Shown here one piece after another: positions 17,778-26,942 of a stretch of 64,000 nucleotides of DNA (positions are counted from its first letter, which is position 1; the number at the start of each line of letters is the position of its first letter). This DNA comes from Phyllobacterium lublinensis (GTDB lineage: Bacteria > Pseudomonadota > Alphaproteobacteria > Rhizobiales > Rhizobiaceae). The position numbers were made by a program, and so were the translations under genes. The stretch is taken from the NCBI RefSeq assembly GCF_020164435.1, contig NZ_JAIUDQ010000018.1, forward strand, positions 1 to 64,000, given 5' to 3'. The notes under the pieces are model-generated. The model did not search any database, had not been told where the DNA came from, and saw only the letters and a program-made list of their open reading frames with translations.

Positions 17778-18190
17778 GTAGGGATGGTTGAGGATTGCTG
17801 GTACCAGATCGTTCTCGATCTATGCTTGGAAAGGCGCATGATATCTCATGTGGAACTGCGGAAGACGTATCTTAGGTTCGGTTCCACTCAAGACCCAATT
17901 ACTCGTCCGCTGCCGGCGGCCCGGGTCTGCTATCGACAGTCTTCTCGTCAACAGCCGCCAGCCCGCTGCGGCCCGTGCGTACTGCAAACATACAGCAGTA
18001 TTTGCCGAGTTTACTTTCCATGTGCGCGCTTCTTATGACGCGCTGGATTCGCCTTGTCCCGAAGAAAGTCGTTGGAAATCAATGGGAGCCAGTTGCAACA
18101 TGGTGCAAGCGCGATGGTGCCACGGTGATGGCGGGAAATGCGTCTGGCGTAATCGCCGTGCATAATGCATTGATTTTATTGAGATTTCGC
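17778..18190. other. gene-poor stretch next to tRNA-Thr
   Basis: About 410 bases hold no convincing coding sequence on either strand. It lies at the 3' side of tRNA-Thr, where accessory DNA to the left meets conserved core to the right. I see no integrase and no repeat of the tRNA 3' end by eye. Confidence 0.4.
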
Positions 18191-18265
18191 TGGTGCTGCG
18201 AGAGAGGATTGAACTCTCGACCTCTCCATTACCAATGGAGTGCTCTACCACTGAGCTACCGCAGC
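18191..18265 (-). tRNA. tRNA-Thr (GGT)
   Basis: A 75-nt cloverleaf on the minus strand. The acceptor stem GCTGCGG pairs with TCGCAGC, the D arm has TAGCTCAG, the anticodon stem CTCCA/TGGAG encloses TTGGTAA with anticodon GGT, and the T arm reads GGTTCAATCC-like sequence (here AGTTCAATCCT). The CCA end is encoded. Confidence 0.96.
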
Positions 18266-18418
18266 CGATTTGCGAACGCGGCGGACTTCTGCCATATCAT
18301 TACCGAAATCGCAAGCAAGCAATCGTAATCTGTGCCGCAAAATATGCGCAACAGCCGCAAATGTCAGTTTTTGCAGCTGAAATGGCGCTAAAAATTCTCG
18401 GAGTTCGGAAGACAACTT

Positions 18419-18613
18419 ATGACTTCGTCGTCGAAAAGCCCGAATCTGGAGCAAATCAACCGCGAGAAGCGGCGCTCGGAACAATTGCGTGCGAATCTGG
18501 CACGGCGCAAGCAGCAGCTGCGTTCGCGCCGGGCCGGCAGCGCTGATGAACGCGACGAGGGAATTGTCGCGGCCGACGAAAAACCTGCCGATGCCTCGCT
18601 TGAGGAATCATGA
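18419..18613 (+). CDS. small conserved hypothetical protein upstream of murA
   Basis: A 64-residue very hydrophilic protein rich in Arg, Lys and Ser in the first half (REKRRSEQLRANLARRKQQLRSRR) and acidic at the end. It is probably helical and may bind nucleic acid. A small basic ORF at this position before murA is, as I recall, common in Rhizobiales; no function is known to me. Confidence 0.65.
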   Translation: MTSSSKSPNLEQINREKRRSEQLRANLARRKQQLRSRRAGSADERDEGIVAADEKPADASLEES

Positions 18614-18732
18614 ATGGCCCGAAATTGGGTCATAAGCCTTTCTTGAACCATTGCGTGTGATGGTTTACAGCAACCGGCTCTACCAAGGGTCTCAAACGAC
18701 AGGACGGGAATTTCCCGCGAAAGTGACACAAT

Positions 18733-20022
18733 ATGGATCGCATCAAGATTGTTGGCGGTAACCAGCTCAATGGCGTCATTCCGATTTCGGGTGCCAAGAA
18801 CGCGGCCTTGCCGTTGATGATCGCATCGCTCCTGACCGACGATACGCTGACGCTGGAGAATGTGCCTCATCTGGCCGACGTCGAGCAACTCATCCGCATT
18901 CTGGGCAATCATGGCGTCGACTATTCGGTCAATGGACGCCGCGAACGCCAGGATGGGGCCTATTCGCGTACGATCCATTTCACTGCCCGCAACATTGTCG
19001 ATACCACTGCGCCCTATGAGCTGGTCTCCAAGATGCGCGCAAGCTTCTGGGTTATTGGCCCGCTCCTCGCACGCATGGGTGTGGCCACTGTCTCGCTGCC
19101 CGGCGGATGTGCGATCGGCACCCGTCCGGTTGATCTGTTCATTGATGGGCTCCGCGCGCTCGGCGCTGACATCGAAATCGAGAACGGCTATGTCAAGGCC
19201 AGCGCAAAGGGCGGTCTCGTCGGTACCCGCTACAGCTTCCCGAAAGTTTCTGTCGGCGCGACCCATGTGCTGATGATGGCAGCAACCCTTGCCAAGGGAG
19301 AAACAATCCTCGAAAACGCCGCTCAGGAACCTGAGGTTGTCAATCTTGCCGAATGCCTCAATGCCATGGGCGCAAAGGTTCGCGGGGCGGGCACCCCGAC
19401 GATCACCATCGACGGTGTTACCAGTCTGTCCGGAGCACGTGTTCGTGTCATCCCGGATCGCATCGAGACGGGGACCTACGCGATGGCTGTGGCAATGACC
19501 GGCGGCGACGTAATCCTTGAGGGGGCGGATGCCAGCCTGCTGAGCGCGGCCTTGACCACCCTCGGTCATGCCGGTGCGGAAATTTCCGAGACCAACTCCG
19601 GCCTGCGTGTTGTCCGCAACGGGCATGGCATCATGCCGGTCGATGTGACGACGCAGCCGTTCCCTGGCTTCCCGACCGACCTTCAGGCCCAGTTCATGGG
19701 GCTGATGACCAAGGCAAAGGGAACGTCACTCATCACCGAGACCATCTTCGAGAACCGCTTCATGCATGTGCAGGAACTGGCACGTCTCGGCGCCAAGATT
19801 TCCCTCTCGGGGCAGACCGCCAAGATCGAAGGTGTCGAACGCTTGAAGGGCGCCCCGGTCATGGCGACCGACTTGCGCGCTTCGGTATCGCTCGTCATAG
19901 CGGGCCTTGCAGCTGAGGGCGCGACCACCGTAAACCGTGTCTATCATCTTGATCGCGGCTTTGAGCGCCTCGAGGAAAAGCTGACGCGCTGCGGTGCGGT
20001 GGTGGAACGCATCAGCGACTGA
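18733..20022 (+). CDS. murA: UDP-N-acetylglucosamine 1-carboxyvinyltransferase
   Basis: A 429-residue MurA that transfers enolpyruvate from PEP to UDP-GlcNAc, the first committed step of peptidoglycan synthesis. The N-terminal GAKNAALP segment and the loop [10 protein letters not shown] with the catalytic Cys are intact. Length and domain pattern are normal. It starts a stretch of core genes reading the same way as hisD, infA and maf. Confidence 0.97.
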   Translation: MDRIKIVGGNQLNGVIPISGAKNAALPLMIASLLTDDTLTLENVPHLADVEQLIRILGNHGVDYSVNGRRERQDGAYSRTIHFTARNIVDTTAPYELVSKMRASFWVIGPLLARMGVATVSLPGGCAIGTRPVDLFIDGLRALGADIEIENGYVKASAKGGLVGTRYSFPKVSVGATHVLMMAATLAKGETILENAAQEPEVVNLAECLNAMGAKVRGAGTPTITIDGVTSLSGARVRVIPDRIETGTYAMAVAMTGGDVILEGADASLLSAALTTLGHAGAEISETNSGLRVVRNGHGIMPVDVTTQPFPGFPTDLQAQFMGLMTKAKGTSLITETIFENRFMHVQELARLGAKISLSGQTAKIEGVERLKGAPVMATDLRASVSLVIAGLAAEGATTVNRVYHLDRGFERLEEKLTRCGAVVERISD

Positions 20023-20157
20023 TCGAATCGGTTTTTCACGAACGTCGTACATTATGCCCAATGCATAATTCCATTTGCGTGCACTTTCCTCTAACAGGGT
20101 ATGGAGCGCGGTGTTTTCAATGCATCGCGCCCCCGACACGTGAGGCAAAGAGCAGAC

Positions 20158-20595
20158 ATGGACACGCTGAAACTCATCGCACTTGATGAGGAAGACCTGC
20201 AAATTCTTTCCGCGCATCTCCAGGATTCCATTCTGAAGGTGAAGGACATCGAGTATCTGGCAGCCGAGAAAAAGCTCGTTCTCGGTGTCAATCGCTTTGT
20301 CTGGGAGATGGCTGCCGATGGTAAGCGCCACCGCAGTTTCGAGCGCCGCCGCACGGCGTTGCTGTTCGACCGGGTCGGCAAGGTCCAGGTGACGGGCATC
20401 GACCGGCGTCACGCCAACGATGTCCTCGCACTCCTGGCGATCCGTTTCAATGTCGCAGATGCGCCATCAGGCATCATCGAACTGACGTTTGCTGCCGGCA
20501 AGGCGCTGCGGCTTGAGGTGGAGGCCATTGAAGTGCAATTGACCGATCTCGGCCCGGCCTGGGAGACGTCATTCAAACCAGAGCATGAAGCCTGA
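20158..20595 (+). CDS. DUF2948 family protein
   Basis: A 145-residue soluble protein of the alphaproteobacterial DUF2948 family, starting MDTLKLIALDEEDLQILSAHLQD. It sits between murA and hisD, where it is usually found in this order. Function unknown. ATG 20158 is chosen; an in-frame ATG at 20101 would add 19 residues without family support. Confidence 0.85.
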   Translation: MDTLKLIALDEEDLQILSAHLQDSILKVKDIEYLAAEKKLVLGVNRFVWEMAADGKRHRSFERRRTALLFDRVGKVQVTGIDRRHANDVLALLAIRFNVADAPSGIIELTFAAGKALRLEVEAIEVQLTDLGPAWETSFKPEHEA

Positions 20596-20606
20596 GGAGC
20601 ATACAC

Positions 20607-21899
20607 GTGGCACTTGTGCTGAGGCAGTCAGATCCCGATTTTGAATTGCGATTTTCCGCGTTTCTCGCAACTAAGCGCGAAGCTTCCGAGGATGTTGATC
20701 GCGCGGTCGCCGAAATCATCCACAAGGTCCGCGCCGAGGGCGACGCAGCCCTGATCGAGTATTCAAAAGCCTTCGATCGCATCGATCTGGCACAACATGG
20801 CCTGGCCGTTACGACCGCCGAGATTGACGAGGCGGTTGCTTCAGCCCCCGCAGCGACTGTCGGGGCGCTCAAACTGGCGCGCGATCGCATTCACTCCCAT
20901 CATGCAAGGCAGATGCCAAAGGATGATCGATATACGGACGCGCTGGGTGTCGAGCTTGGTTCACGCTGGACAGCCGTGGAATCGGTTGGGCTCTACGTGC
21001 CGGGTGGCACCGCAAGCTACCCAAGTTCGGTTCTCATGAATGCAGTTCCCGCCCAGGTGGCAGGTGTGGAGCGCATCGTCATGGTCGTTCCGTCACCTGA
21101 CGGGAAACTCAATCCGCTTGTGCTGGTCGCTGCCCGCCTCGCGGGTGTTTCGGAGATCTATCGCGTCGGCGGAGCGCAAGCCATTGCAGCGCTGGCCTAC
21201 GGCACAGCAACCATTGCCCCGGTTGCAAAAATAGTCGGGCCGGGCAATGCCTATGTGGCAGCAGCAAAGCGCCGCGTCTTCGGCACCGTCGGGATCGACA
21301 TGATTGCCGGTCCGTCTGAGGTTCTGGTAATGGCCGACAGCGACAACGATCCCGACTGGATCGCCGCCGACCTTCTCGCACAGGCGGAGCACGACAGCGC
21401 CGCGCAGTCGATCCTGATCACCGATGACGAGGGTTTTGGCAATGCCGTGATCTCCGCTGTCGAGCGCCAGCTGCAGACACTGCCGCGATCGGCGACCGCG
21501 AGCGCAAGCTGGCGCGATTTTGGCGCGGTGATCCTGGTACAGGATCTGCAGGCCTCATTGCCGCTTGTCAATCGGATTGCTGCCGAGCATCTGGAAATCG
21601 CAACCGCCGATCCGGAGCGGCTTCTGGCCGGCGTGCGCAATGCGGGGGCGATCTTTGTCGGTCGTTACACACCGGAAGTGATCGGCGATTATGTTGGCGG
21701 TTCCAATCACGTCCTGCCGACAGCGCGTTCGGCTCGCTTCTCATCCGGCCTTTCGGTGCTTGACTATGTGAAGCGAACCTCCATCCTGAAGCTGGGCGTA
21801 GAACAGCTGCGTGCGCTGGGTCCGGCGGCCATCGAATTGGCCCGTGCTGAAGGTCTGGATGCGCATGGCAATTCGGTCGCGATTCGGTTGAACCTATAG
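20607..21899 (+). CDS. hisD: histidinol dehydrogenase
   Basis: A 430-residue Zn enzyme that oxidises L-histidinol to L-histidine in two NAD+-dependent steps. Recognisable blocks are [42 protein letters not shown], the zinc/catalytic AEHD and AEHLE. The start is a GTG after a GAGGAG box. Its position away from other his genes, next to UPF0262, is the usual Rhizobiales arrangement. Confidence 0.97.
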   Translation: MALVLRQSDPDFELRFSAFLATKREASEDVDRAVAEIIHKVRAEGDAALIEYSKAFDRIDLAQHGLAVTTAEIDEAVASAPAATVGALKLARDRIHSHHARQMPKDDRYTDALGVELGSRWTAVESVGLYVPGGTASYPSSVLMNAVPAQVAGVERIVMVVPSPDGKLNPLVLVAARLAGVSEIYRVGGAQAIAALAYGTATIAPVAKIVGPGNAYVAAAKRRVFGTVGIDMIAGPSEVLVMADSDNDPDWIAADLLAQAEHDSAAQSILITDDEGFGNAVISAVERQLQTLPRSATASASWRDFGAVILVQDLQASLPLVNRIAAEHLEIATADPERLLAGVRNAGAIFVGRYTPEVIGDYVGGSNHVLPTARSARFSSGLSVLDYVKRTSILKLGVEQLRALGPAAIELARAEGLDAHGNSVAIRLNL

Positions 21900-21906
21900 G
21901 AAGATA

Positions 21907-22392
21907 ATGACAGCAACGGGCGAGACCGATGCACGGCTGATCGATGTGGAGCTGGACGAATCCATCGGCCGCTCAACGCCCGATGTCGAGCATGAGCGCG
22001 CCGTCGCAATATTCGATCTGATCGAGGAAAACTCGTTTCGTCCCGTGAACGATGAGGGTGCAGGACCTTATCGCCTCAAACTGTCACTCATTGAATCGCG
22101 TCTGATCTTTGCTGTTGCCCGCGAGAATGGGGATGATGTCGTCACGCATATTCTCTCCCTGACGCCGCTTCGAAAGGTCGTTAAGGACTATTTCCTGATC
22201 TGTGAAAGCTATTACGAGGCTATCCGCTCCTCCAGCCCGAGCAAGATCGAAGCCATTGATATGGGACGTAGGGGGTTGCACAATGAAGGTTCACAGGCAT
22301 TGATGGACCGGCTGAGCGGCAAGATCGAAGTGGACTTCGACACGGCACGCCGTCTCTTCACGTTGGTATGTGTGCTTCATTGGCGGGGATAG
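21907..22392 (+). CDS. UPF0262 family protein
   Basis: A 161-residue conserved alphaproteobacterial protein (UPF0262), with [16 protein letters not shown] and the central [23 protein letters not shown] block. It begins seven bases after hisD and is almost certainly co-transcribed. No activity is known for the family. Confidence 0.9.
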   Translation: MTATGETDARLIDVELDESIGRSTPDVEHERAVAIFDLIEENSFRPVNDEGAGPYRLKLSLIESRLIFAVARENGDDVVTHILSLTPLRKVVKDYFLICESYYEAIRSSSPSKIEAIDMGRRGLHNEGSQALMDRLSGKIEVDFDTARRLFTLVCVLHWRG

Positions 22393-22400
22393 GCGAACCA

Positions 22401-22877
22401 ATGCAGGTTGAGCCGGATAAATCCCCGGACGACCAGGCAACCGCCAAGACGGCGATGCCGAGCGCGGTCTTGTTCATCTGCGGCATGAATTCCATTCGCT
22501 CGCCTATGGCCGAGACCCTGGCGCGCAATCTGCTGCCTTCGACGGTTTATATTGCTTCGGCAGGCGTTGAGAAAGGCGAGCCGGATCATTTTGTCGACGA
22601 GATTCTCGAAGAGATCGGGCTGAAGCGAATCTCCGCCATGCCGAAGACATTCGACGAGCTGGAAGACCATTACTTCGACTTGATCATTACATTGTCGCCC
22701 AAGGCACACCATATGGCACTTGAGTTGACCCGAACAACCTCGGTGCATGTGGAATACTGGCCGACCCCCGATCCTACGCTGGTGCGGGGGCGTCGTAGCC
22801 AAATACTGGATGCCTATCGTGATGTTCGCGATCACCTGAAACGTCACATTCAGGAACGTTTCGGACAAACGAACTGA
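22401..22877 (+). CDS. low-molecular-weight phosphotyrosine phosphatase/arsenate reductase-fold protein
   Basis: A 158-residue protein with the P-loop CGMNSIRS (CX5RS) near the N-terminus and a C-terminal DPT segment (TPDPT) that carries the general-acid Asp of this family. It probably dephosphorylates phosphotyrosine or a small molecule; arsenate reduction is less likely because the extra resolving cysteines are not evident. ATG 22401 is used; ATG 22368 would overlap UPF0262. Confidence 0.85.
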   Translation: MQVEPDKSPDDQATAKTAMPSAVLFICGMNSIRSPMAETLARNLLPSTVYIASAGVEKGEPDHFVDEILEEIGLKRISAMPKTFDELEDHYFDLIITLSPKAHHMALELTRTTSVHVEYWPTPDPTLVRGRRSQILDAYRDVRDHLKRHIQERFGQTN

Positions 22878-23005
22878 GTATCCCGCCCCTAGTGCACATT
22901 TGCATCGAACTCCCTTGTTCACAAATGGTGCGCAATACTATAGGTTCCGCCCAAAATTGCGGTCGAGCACGACCACAAGTTGCCTTATCGGAGATAGAAC
23001 TACGC

Positions 23006-23224
23006 ATGGCGAAAGAAGAAGTACTGGAGTTTCCTGGCCTCGTGACGGAGCTGTTGCCCAACGCGATGTTCCGGGTAAAGCTTGAAAATGATCATGAAAT
23101 TATTGCTCATACCGCTGGCCGCATGCGCAAGAATCGCATTCGCGTCCTTGCTGGCGACAAGGTCCTCGTCGAGATGACTCCCTACGATCTGACCAAGGGT
23201 CGTATCACCTACCGTTTCAAATAA
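23006..23224 (+). CDS. infA: translation initiation factor IF-1
   Basis: A 72-residue S1/OB-fold protein with [20 protein letters not shown] and the closing GRITYRFK, the standard IF-1 pattern and length. It binds the ribosomal A site during initiation. An in-frame extension to 22892 has no family support. Confidence 0.98.
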   Translation: MAKEEVLEFPGLVTELLPNAMFRVKLENDHEIIAHTAGRMRKNRIRVLAGDKVLVEMTPYDLTKGRITYRFK

Positions 23225-23254
23225 TCAGCTCCGCCTCCTCGCAGGAATTGTTTC

Positions 23255-23881
23255 ATGGGCGATCAAAACAAATTCGTTCTTGCATCGGGCTCACCGCGCC
23301 GTCTCGCGCTGCTGAGCCAGATCGGCATTGAACCGGATCGCCTGCTGCCTGCGGATGTGGACGAAACGCCGCTGCGGGCCGAGCATCCGCGCTCCTTGGC
23401 GCGTCGCCTTTCACGGTTGAAAGCCGAAAAGATTGCTGAAGAGCTGAAGGGCGATGCTGATCTGGGGGCAGCCTATATCGTGGCGGCCGATACGGTCGTG
23501 GCCGTGGGGCGGCGCATTTTGCCGAAGGCGGAAATCCTCGACGATGCGACGGCCTGCCTGCGGCTGCTTTCTGGCCGGTCGCACCGCGTCTATACCGGTT
23601 TGTGCCTGATAACGCCGAAGGGAAAACTGCGTCAGGACCTGATCGAGACCCGTGTTCGCTTCAAGCGGCTGTCGCGCGAAGAGCTGGAGAGTTATCTTGC
23701 GTCCGGCGAATGGCGCGGCAAGGCCGGCGGCTATGCGATCCAGGGACTTGCTGGCGGCTTTGTCGTCAAGCTGGTTGGTTCCTACAGCAATGTGGTTGGT
23801 TTGCCGCTCTATGAAACCGCAAGCCTTTTGCATGGGGAAGGTTATCCGGTCTATGCCAACTGGCAGGGCTCGAAGCACTAG
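23255..23881 (+). CDS. maf: Maf-like nucleotide pyrophosphatase
   Basis: A 208-residue Maf/YhdE family enzyme that hydrolyses non-canonical or excess nucleoside triphosphates. The N-terminal LASGSPRR, the central ADTVV and the late [10 protein letters not shown] motifs are all present. It follows infA by 30 bases. Confidence 0.95.
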   Translation: MGDQNKFVLASGSPRRLALLSQIGIEPDRLLPADVDETPLRAEHPRSLARRLSRLKAEKIAEELKGDADLGAAYIVAADTVVAVGRRILPKAEILDDATACLRLLSGRSHRVYTGLCLITPKGKLRQDLIETRVRFKRLSREELESYLASGEWRGKAGGYAIQGLAGGFVVKLVGSYSNVVGLPLYETASLLHGEGYPVYANWQGSKH

Positions 23882-23896
23882 ACGAGGCTGATCCCA

Positions 23897-24106
23897 TTGA
23901 CTGACGAAAAGAAAAGCACGGCATCGGTAACGCCTTTGCGACCGACCCGGCCTTGCCCGGAATGCAAGCGTCCCTCGCAGCGCGAACATTACCCGTTCTG
24001 CTCGGCTCGCTGCCGCAATATTGATCTGAGCCGGTGGCTGACGGGCGCCTATGCATTGCCCGCGGTCGAAAGTGCGGATGACAGCGACGAGGAAAATGAC
24101 GTCTAG
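23897..24106 (+). CDS. yacG: zinc-binding DNA gyrase inhibitor YacG family
   Basis: A 69-residue protein with the four-cysteine zinc site CPEC...FCSARC followed by NIDLSRWLTGAY. In E. coli YacG inhibits gyrase by binding GyrB. The likely start is TTG 23897. It ends eight bases before a convergent oxidoreductase gene. Confidence 0.93.
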   Translation: MTDEKKSTASVTPLRPTRPCPECKRPSQREHYPFCSARCRNIDLSRWLTGAYALPAVESADDSDEENDV

Positions 24107-24114
24107 CCCGAGCG

Positions 24115-25200
24115 CTAAAGCTTGATGACCCGCGGCGTTGCGTGTTGTGAGAGCACCATGCTGATGGCGCGCAGGGCATTGATACTATTGGCGAGGGGGA
24201 TGACGGGCGAGGACTTCTTGCCGGCCTTTATTGTTTCCATCACCGCCATGGCCCCAAACTGCAGGCCGCTTCCCTCGAACGGATAATCTTCGATCCTTCT
24301 TCCCGGAACCGGAAGTCGATCGAGGATTGCGCCCAGAACGCCGGCCGCTCCTGGGACCGGTCCGAAGGGCGGCCTTTGCGCGAAGCCGTGATAGCTCGTC
24401 AGCTTCGACGCATTCGGGAAGGGCCCATTCAAACGCAGTGCTCCCTTGCTCCCCTCAATAATGAAATGGTTGGCACCGTCGCGGTCAAATCCACAGGAGA
24501 GCAGGGCCTCCGCTCCATCATAATGCAGTGTGATGTCCGAGCTCATATCGACACCGTTGGGAGCCGCGTGCCAGACGCCCGAAACCTTCTGAGGCTGTCC
24601 GAGGAAATGCATGGCAAGCGCCACGCAACAAAGGCCGAGATCAAGGCTGGCGCCGCCGCTGAGCGACCGGCTGAAGTAACGGCTCTTCGGGTCATATTCC
24701 CGTTTATGGGCGAACTCGGCCGTGATCTTGCGAATCGTGCCGATCTCGCCGGCATCGACCCTCGTCTTGGCGGCAATGACCGCCGGAAGAAACAGCGTCC
24801 AGAGTGCTTCCATGGCAAAGACGTTTACTCGCGCGGCTTCACGCTGGATGACGGAGGCCTCCGTGTGTGACGGCGCGAGCGGGCTTTCCGCGAGGATCGC
24901 CTTGCCGGAACGCACTGCCTTGAGGGCCTGTGCCAGATGCAGCGAATTGGGGGTTGCGATATAGACGGCATCGATGGCTGAATCGGCCATGAAGGAATCG
25001 AGTTCGGCGTAGACCCGCCGACTCCCGTAGGTTTGTGCAAAGTTTTCGGCTTTTGCCAAAGTACGCGAATGATTGGCGGCGATGACCGCATTCGGAACCA
25101 GCGCAAGGTCGGACGCAAATCGCTGGGCAATTTCCCCGCTACCAATGATTCCCCAGCCAAAAGGCTCGCTTTCGGCCGCTTTCTCCCCCGTTTCATTCAT
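24115..25200 (-). CDS. Gfo/Idh/MocA family oxidoreductase
   Basis: A 361-residue NAD(P)-dependent dehydrogenase. It has the Rossmann motif GSGEIAQRF near the N-terminus, an IATPNSLH segment, and an AESPLAPS block where most members read EKP, so the usual Lys of that motif is not in place. The C-terminal alpha/beta domain binds a sugar-like substrate that I cannot name. ATG 25200 is used; the longer reading frame to 25641 runs through tRNA-Phe and is rejected. Confidence 0.88.
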   Translation of the reverse strand: MNETGEKAAESEPFGWGIIGSGEIAQRFASDLALVPNAVIAANHSRTLAKAENFAQTYGSRRVYAELDSFMADSAIDAVYIATPNSLHLAQALKAVRSGKAILAESPLAPSHTEASVIQREAARVNVFAMEALWTLFLPAVIAAKTRVDAGEIGTIRKITAEFAHKREYDPKSRYFSRSLSGGASLDLGLCCVALAMHFLGQPQKVSGVWHAAPNGVDMSSDITLHYDGAEALLSCGFDRDGANHFIIEGSKGALRLNGPFPNASKLTSYHGFAQRPPFGPVPGAAGVLGAILDRLPVPGRRIEDYPFEGSGLQFGAMAVMETIKAGKKSSPVIPLANSINALRAISMVLSQHATPRVIKL

Positions 25201-25391
25201 GCCATGCGAATCCCGTCTCCAATATGCCCAACAAGGCACCAATGCATGCCCTGTGCAAGAGGCAGAAAAACGGCAAAAAATTCGCGAGTTGATGCTGGAC
25301 AGCACGATTTTTAGTGTTATAACCCACGCGCTTCTGACGGAAAGCCAAGCCGTCGTCAGGGTTTGCCGGGTAACGGTAACGCCATCGAAGT

Positions 25392-25467
25392 GCCCAGATA
25401 GCTCAGTTGGTAGAGCAGCGGATTGAAAATCCGCGTGTCCGTGGTTCGAATCCGCGTCTGGGCACCA
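25392..25467 (+). tRNA. tRNA-Phe (GAA)
   Basis: A 76-nt cloverleaf. The acceptor stem GCCCAGA pairs with TCTGGGC, the D arm has TAGCTCAGTTGG, the anticodon stem GCGGA/TCCGC encloses TTGAAAA with anticodon GAA, and the T arm contains GGTTCGAATCC. CCA is encoded. Confidence 0.97.
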
Positions 25468-25666
25468 CTTCTCCTTCCAGGTTCTCCGCTGCCGCTTGCT
25501 TTTTTCATCCGACTCGCTTGGGAAGAATTGACAATGCCGGTCGGGCGGCAGGCGTGGCCGAATTACATCTTGCCTTCGCCGCCGCAGCATTGTGTTATCG
25601 CCGCGGCGTAAATTCTCTTGATTGAACTGCTGGGGGCCCATCGCCAGCCCTGTCCTGGAGAACTGG

Positions 25667-25888
25667 ATGAGAGTACCTTTGGTTGCACTACTCGTATTGG
25701 GTTTGGCCGGTTGTCAAACTACCCCGAATGCCATGACCGGTGAGGGTGATCTTGAGCGATCTCATGATGCGGAATGTCGGTCCTTCGGTGTCCAGCCCGG
25801 TTCAGCCCAATATGATCAATGCCGTGAAACCCTCGCGACAGACGCCGCAAACACCGCCCGGATGCGCCAAGCTGCACCAGCCTCCTGA
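25667..25888 (+). CDS. small lipoprotein
   Basis: A 73-residue protein with a short lipoprotein signal: MRVPLVALLVLGLAGC, the LAGC lipobox placing the lipid-modified Cys at residue 16. The mature part is short, hydrophilic, and has two further Cys that could form a disulfide. A GGAG box lies before the ATG. Function unknown. Confidence 0.75.
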   Translation: MRVPLVALLVLGLAGCQTTPNAMTGEGDLERSHDAECRSFGVQPGSAQYDQCRETLATDAANTARMRQAAPAS

Positions 25889-26205
25889 CGAAGTCGAAAT
25901 CGCGATATGCGCCGGGCCAAGGCCGTTCCCGTGAGCCTGACCTTGTCACATTGCTATGATGCGCCGTCATCGGTCGATCTTGCTTGGAATTGCGGTCACG
26001 AGGGGTCGTAGCAGGATATCCACATAAGGAATTCGATTGAGTTGACCGAATCGGAAACCCCTCGGCATTATCGCCGGACACATGCGAAAGCCGGGATCTG
26101 GGTAGATTCGCCTGACGCAGACGGAGAGCGCAATAATTCGCCACGCAGTGACGCAATATGATAAAAAGGGCGTGGCTTGATGTGCATCTGCAAGGAGGCG
26201 GGAAC
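25889..26205. other. intergenic region
   Basis: About 320 bases in which I find no credible gene. The end holds the AAGGAGG ribosome binding site of the next gene. Confidence 0.4.
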
Positions 26206-26565
26206 ATGGGTATGTTCGGATTTTCGACGAGAAGCCTCGGGCGGGATCGAGAGACCGATTTTTCGCGCTTCACGCGCATGCAGACAACACTCGGCCAGGT
26301 GCTTGCCGAAATCGAACGCGAGAAGGCAGGGTTGCGCAAGCGGTTCACCGACACGTCTGCGGATGCAGCGCTTACATTGGAGGCCATGTCGGGCCAGAAC
26401 GATACCAATGCATACGAATCGCGTCTTGACGACCTGACGGTCTCAATTCAAGGTTACGAACAGCGTATTATGTTTCTTGATACGCAACTTGAATTCGTCG
26501 AGGGAGTTCTCGGCAGCATCGGCTCGTTTATCCGGGAACACCGGTTGATGGGAAACAACAGCTGA
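26206..26565 (+). CDS. hypothetical protein, coiled-coil prone
   Basis: A 119-residue soluble, highly charged, mostly helical protein beginning MGMFGFSTRSLGRDRE. Two segments (about 25-50 and 65-105) have coiled-coil-like heptads. ATG 26206 follows AAGGAGG; the longer frame starting at 26158 is not needed. I do not recognise the family. Confidence 0.7.
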   Translation: MGMFGFSTRSLGRDRETDFSRFTRMQTTLGQVLAEIEREKAGLRKRFTDTSADAALTLEAMSGQNDTNAYESRLDDLTVSIQGYEQRIMFLDTQLEFVEGVLGSIGSFIREHRLMGNNS

Positions 26566-26942
26566 CATAGCAAGCTGTTCAGTAATGAAATAGTTTCCAA
26601 AGGAAACAAAACAACTTCTGTTGAGTATTTGCGTCCATAGTAATTTGCGTTGGGGGCATGCTCGCCTCACTGGGGTAATTCGCTGGCGATTCATTTTCGC
26701 AACGGTATTTTTTGCTTCAACGCAAAAGTGCTGAAAGCGTCCGTTTGCGCCCATGTTTGAGGGGTTCAGTACGCGTGAAAAGCAGTGGCGCCGTTAATGC
26801 CAATTTATTAGACTTTTGTATAGCATGCCCTATAGAGAACTACTTAAAGCTATAGTAGAGTTAAATTGGTTGGTGCATAAAAATAATGAATTCGCAGGAA
26901 CTGAATACGTAAAAATCAAATAAAATCCAAGGTTTAGGACGA
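26566..26942. promoter_or_regulatory. AT-rich region before the RiPP-locus regulator
   Basis: About 375 bases without a gene, becoming strongly AT-rich toward 26800-26940. A small inverted repeat, CTACT (26840-26844) with AGTAG (26854-26858), lies about 85 bases before the next start. It should contain the promoter for the 26943 gene and perhaps for the whole YcaO/TfuA group, but no single promoter is clear. Confidence 0.35.

Noticed and set aside
1..18190. A recent integrative element ending at tRNA-Thr
   Set aside because: No integrase, transposase, or repeated tRNA end is visible in the window; kept only as a low-score junction observation.
18388..19626. A 412-codon open frame antisense to murA
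   Set aside because: It covers the opposite strand of murA, has no domain I recognise, and arises from the GC-rich codon pattern of murA.
24115..25641. A longer version (508 residues) of the Gfo/Idh oxidoreductase
   Set aside because: The extra N-terminal part would be read through tRNA-Phe on the opposite strand and has no family match; the normal Rossmann start follows ATG 25200.
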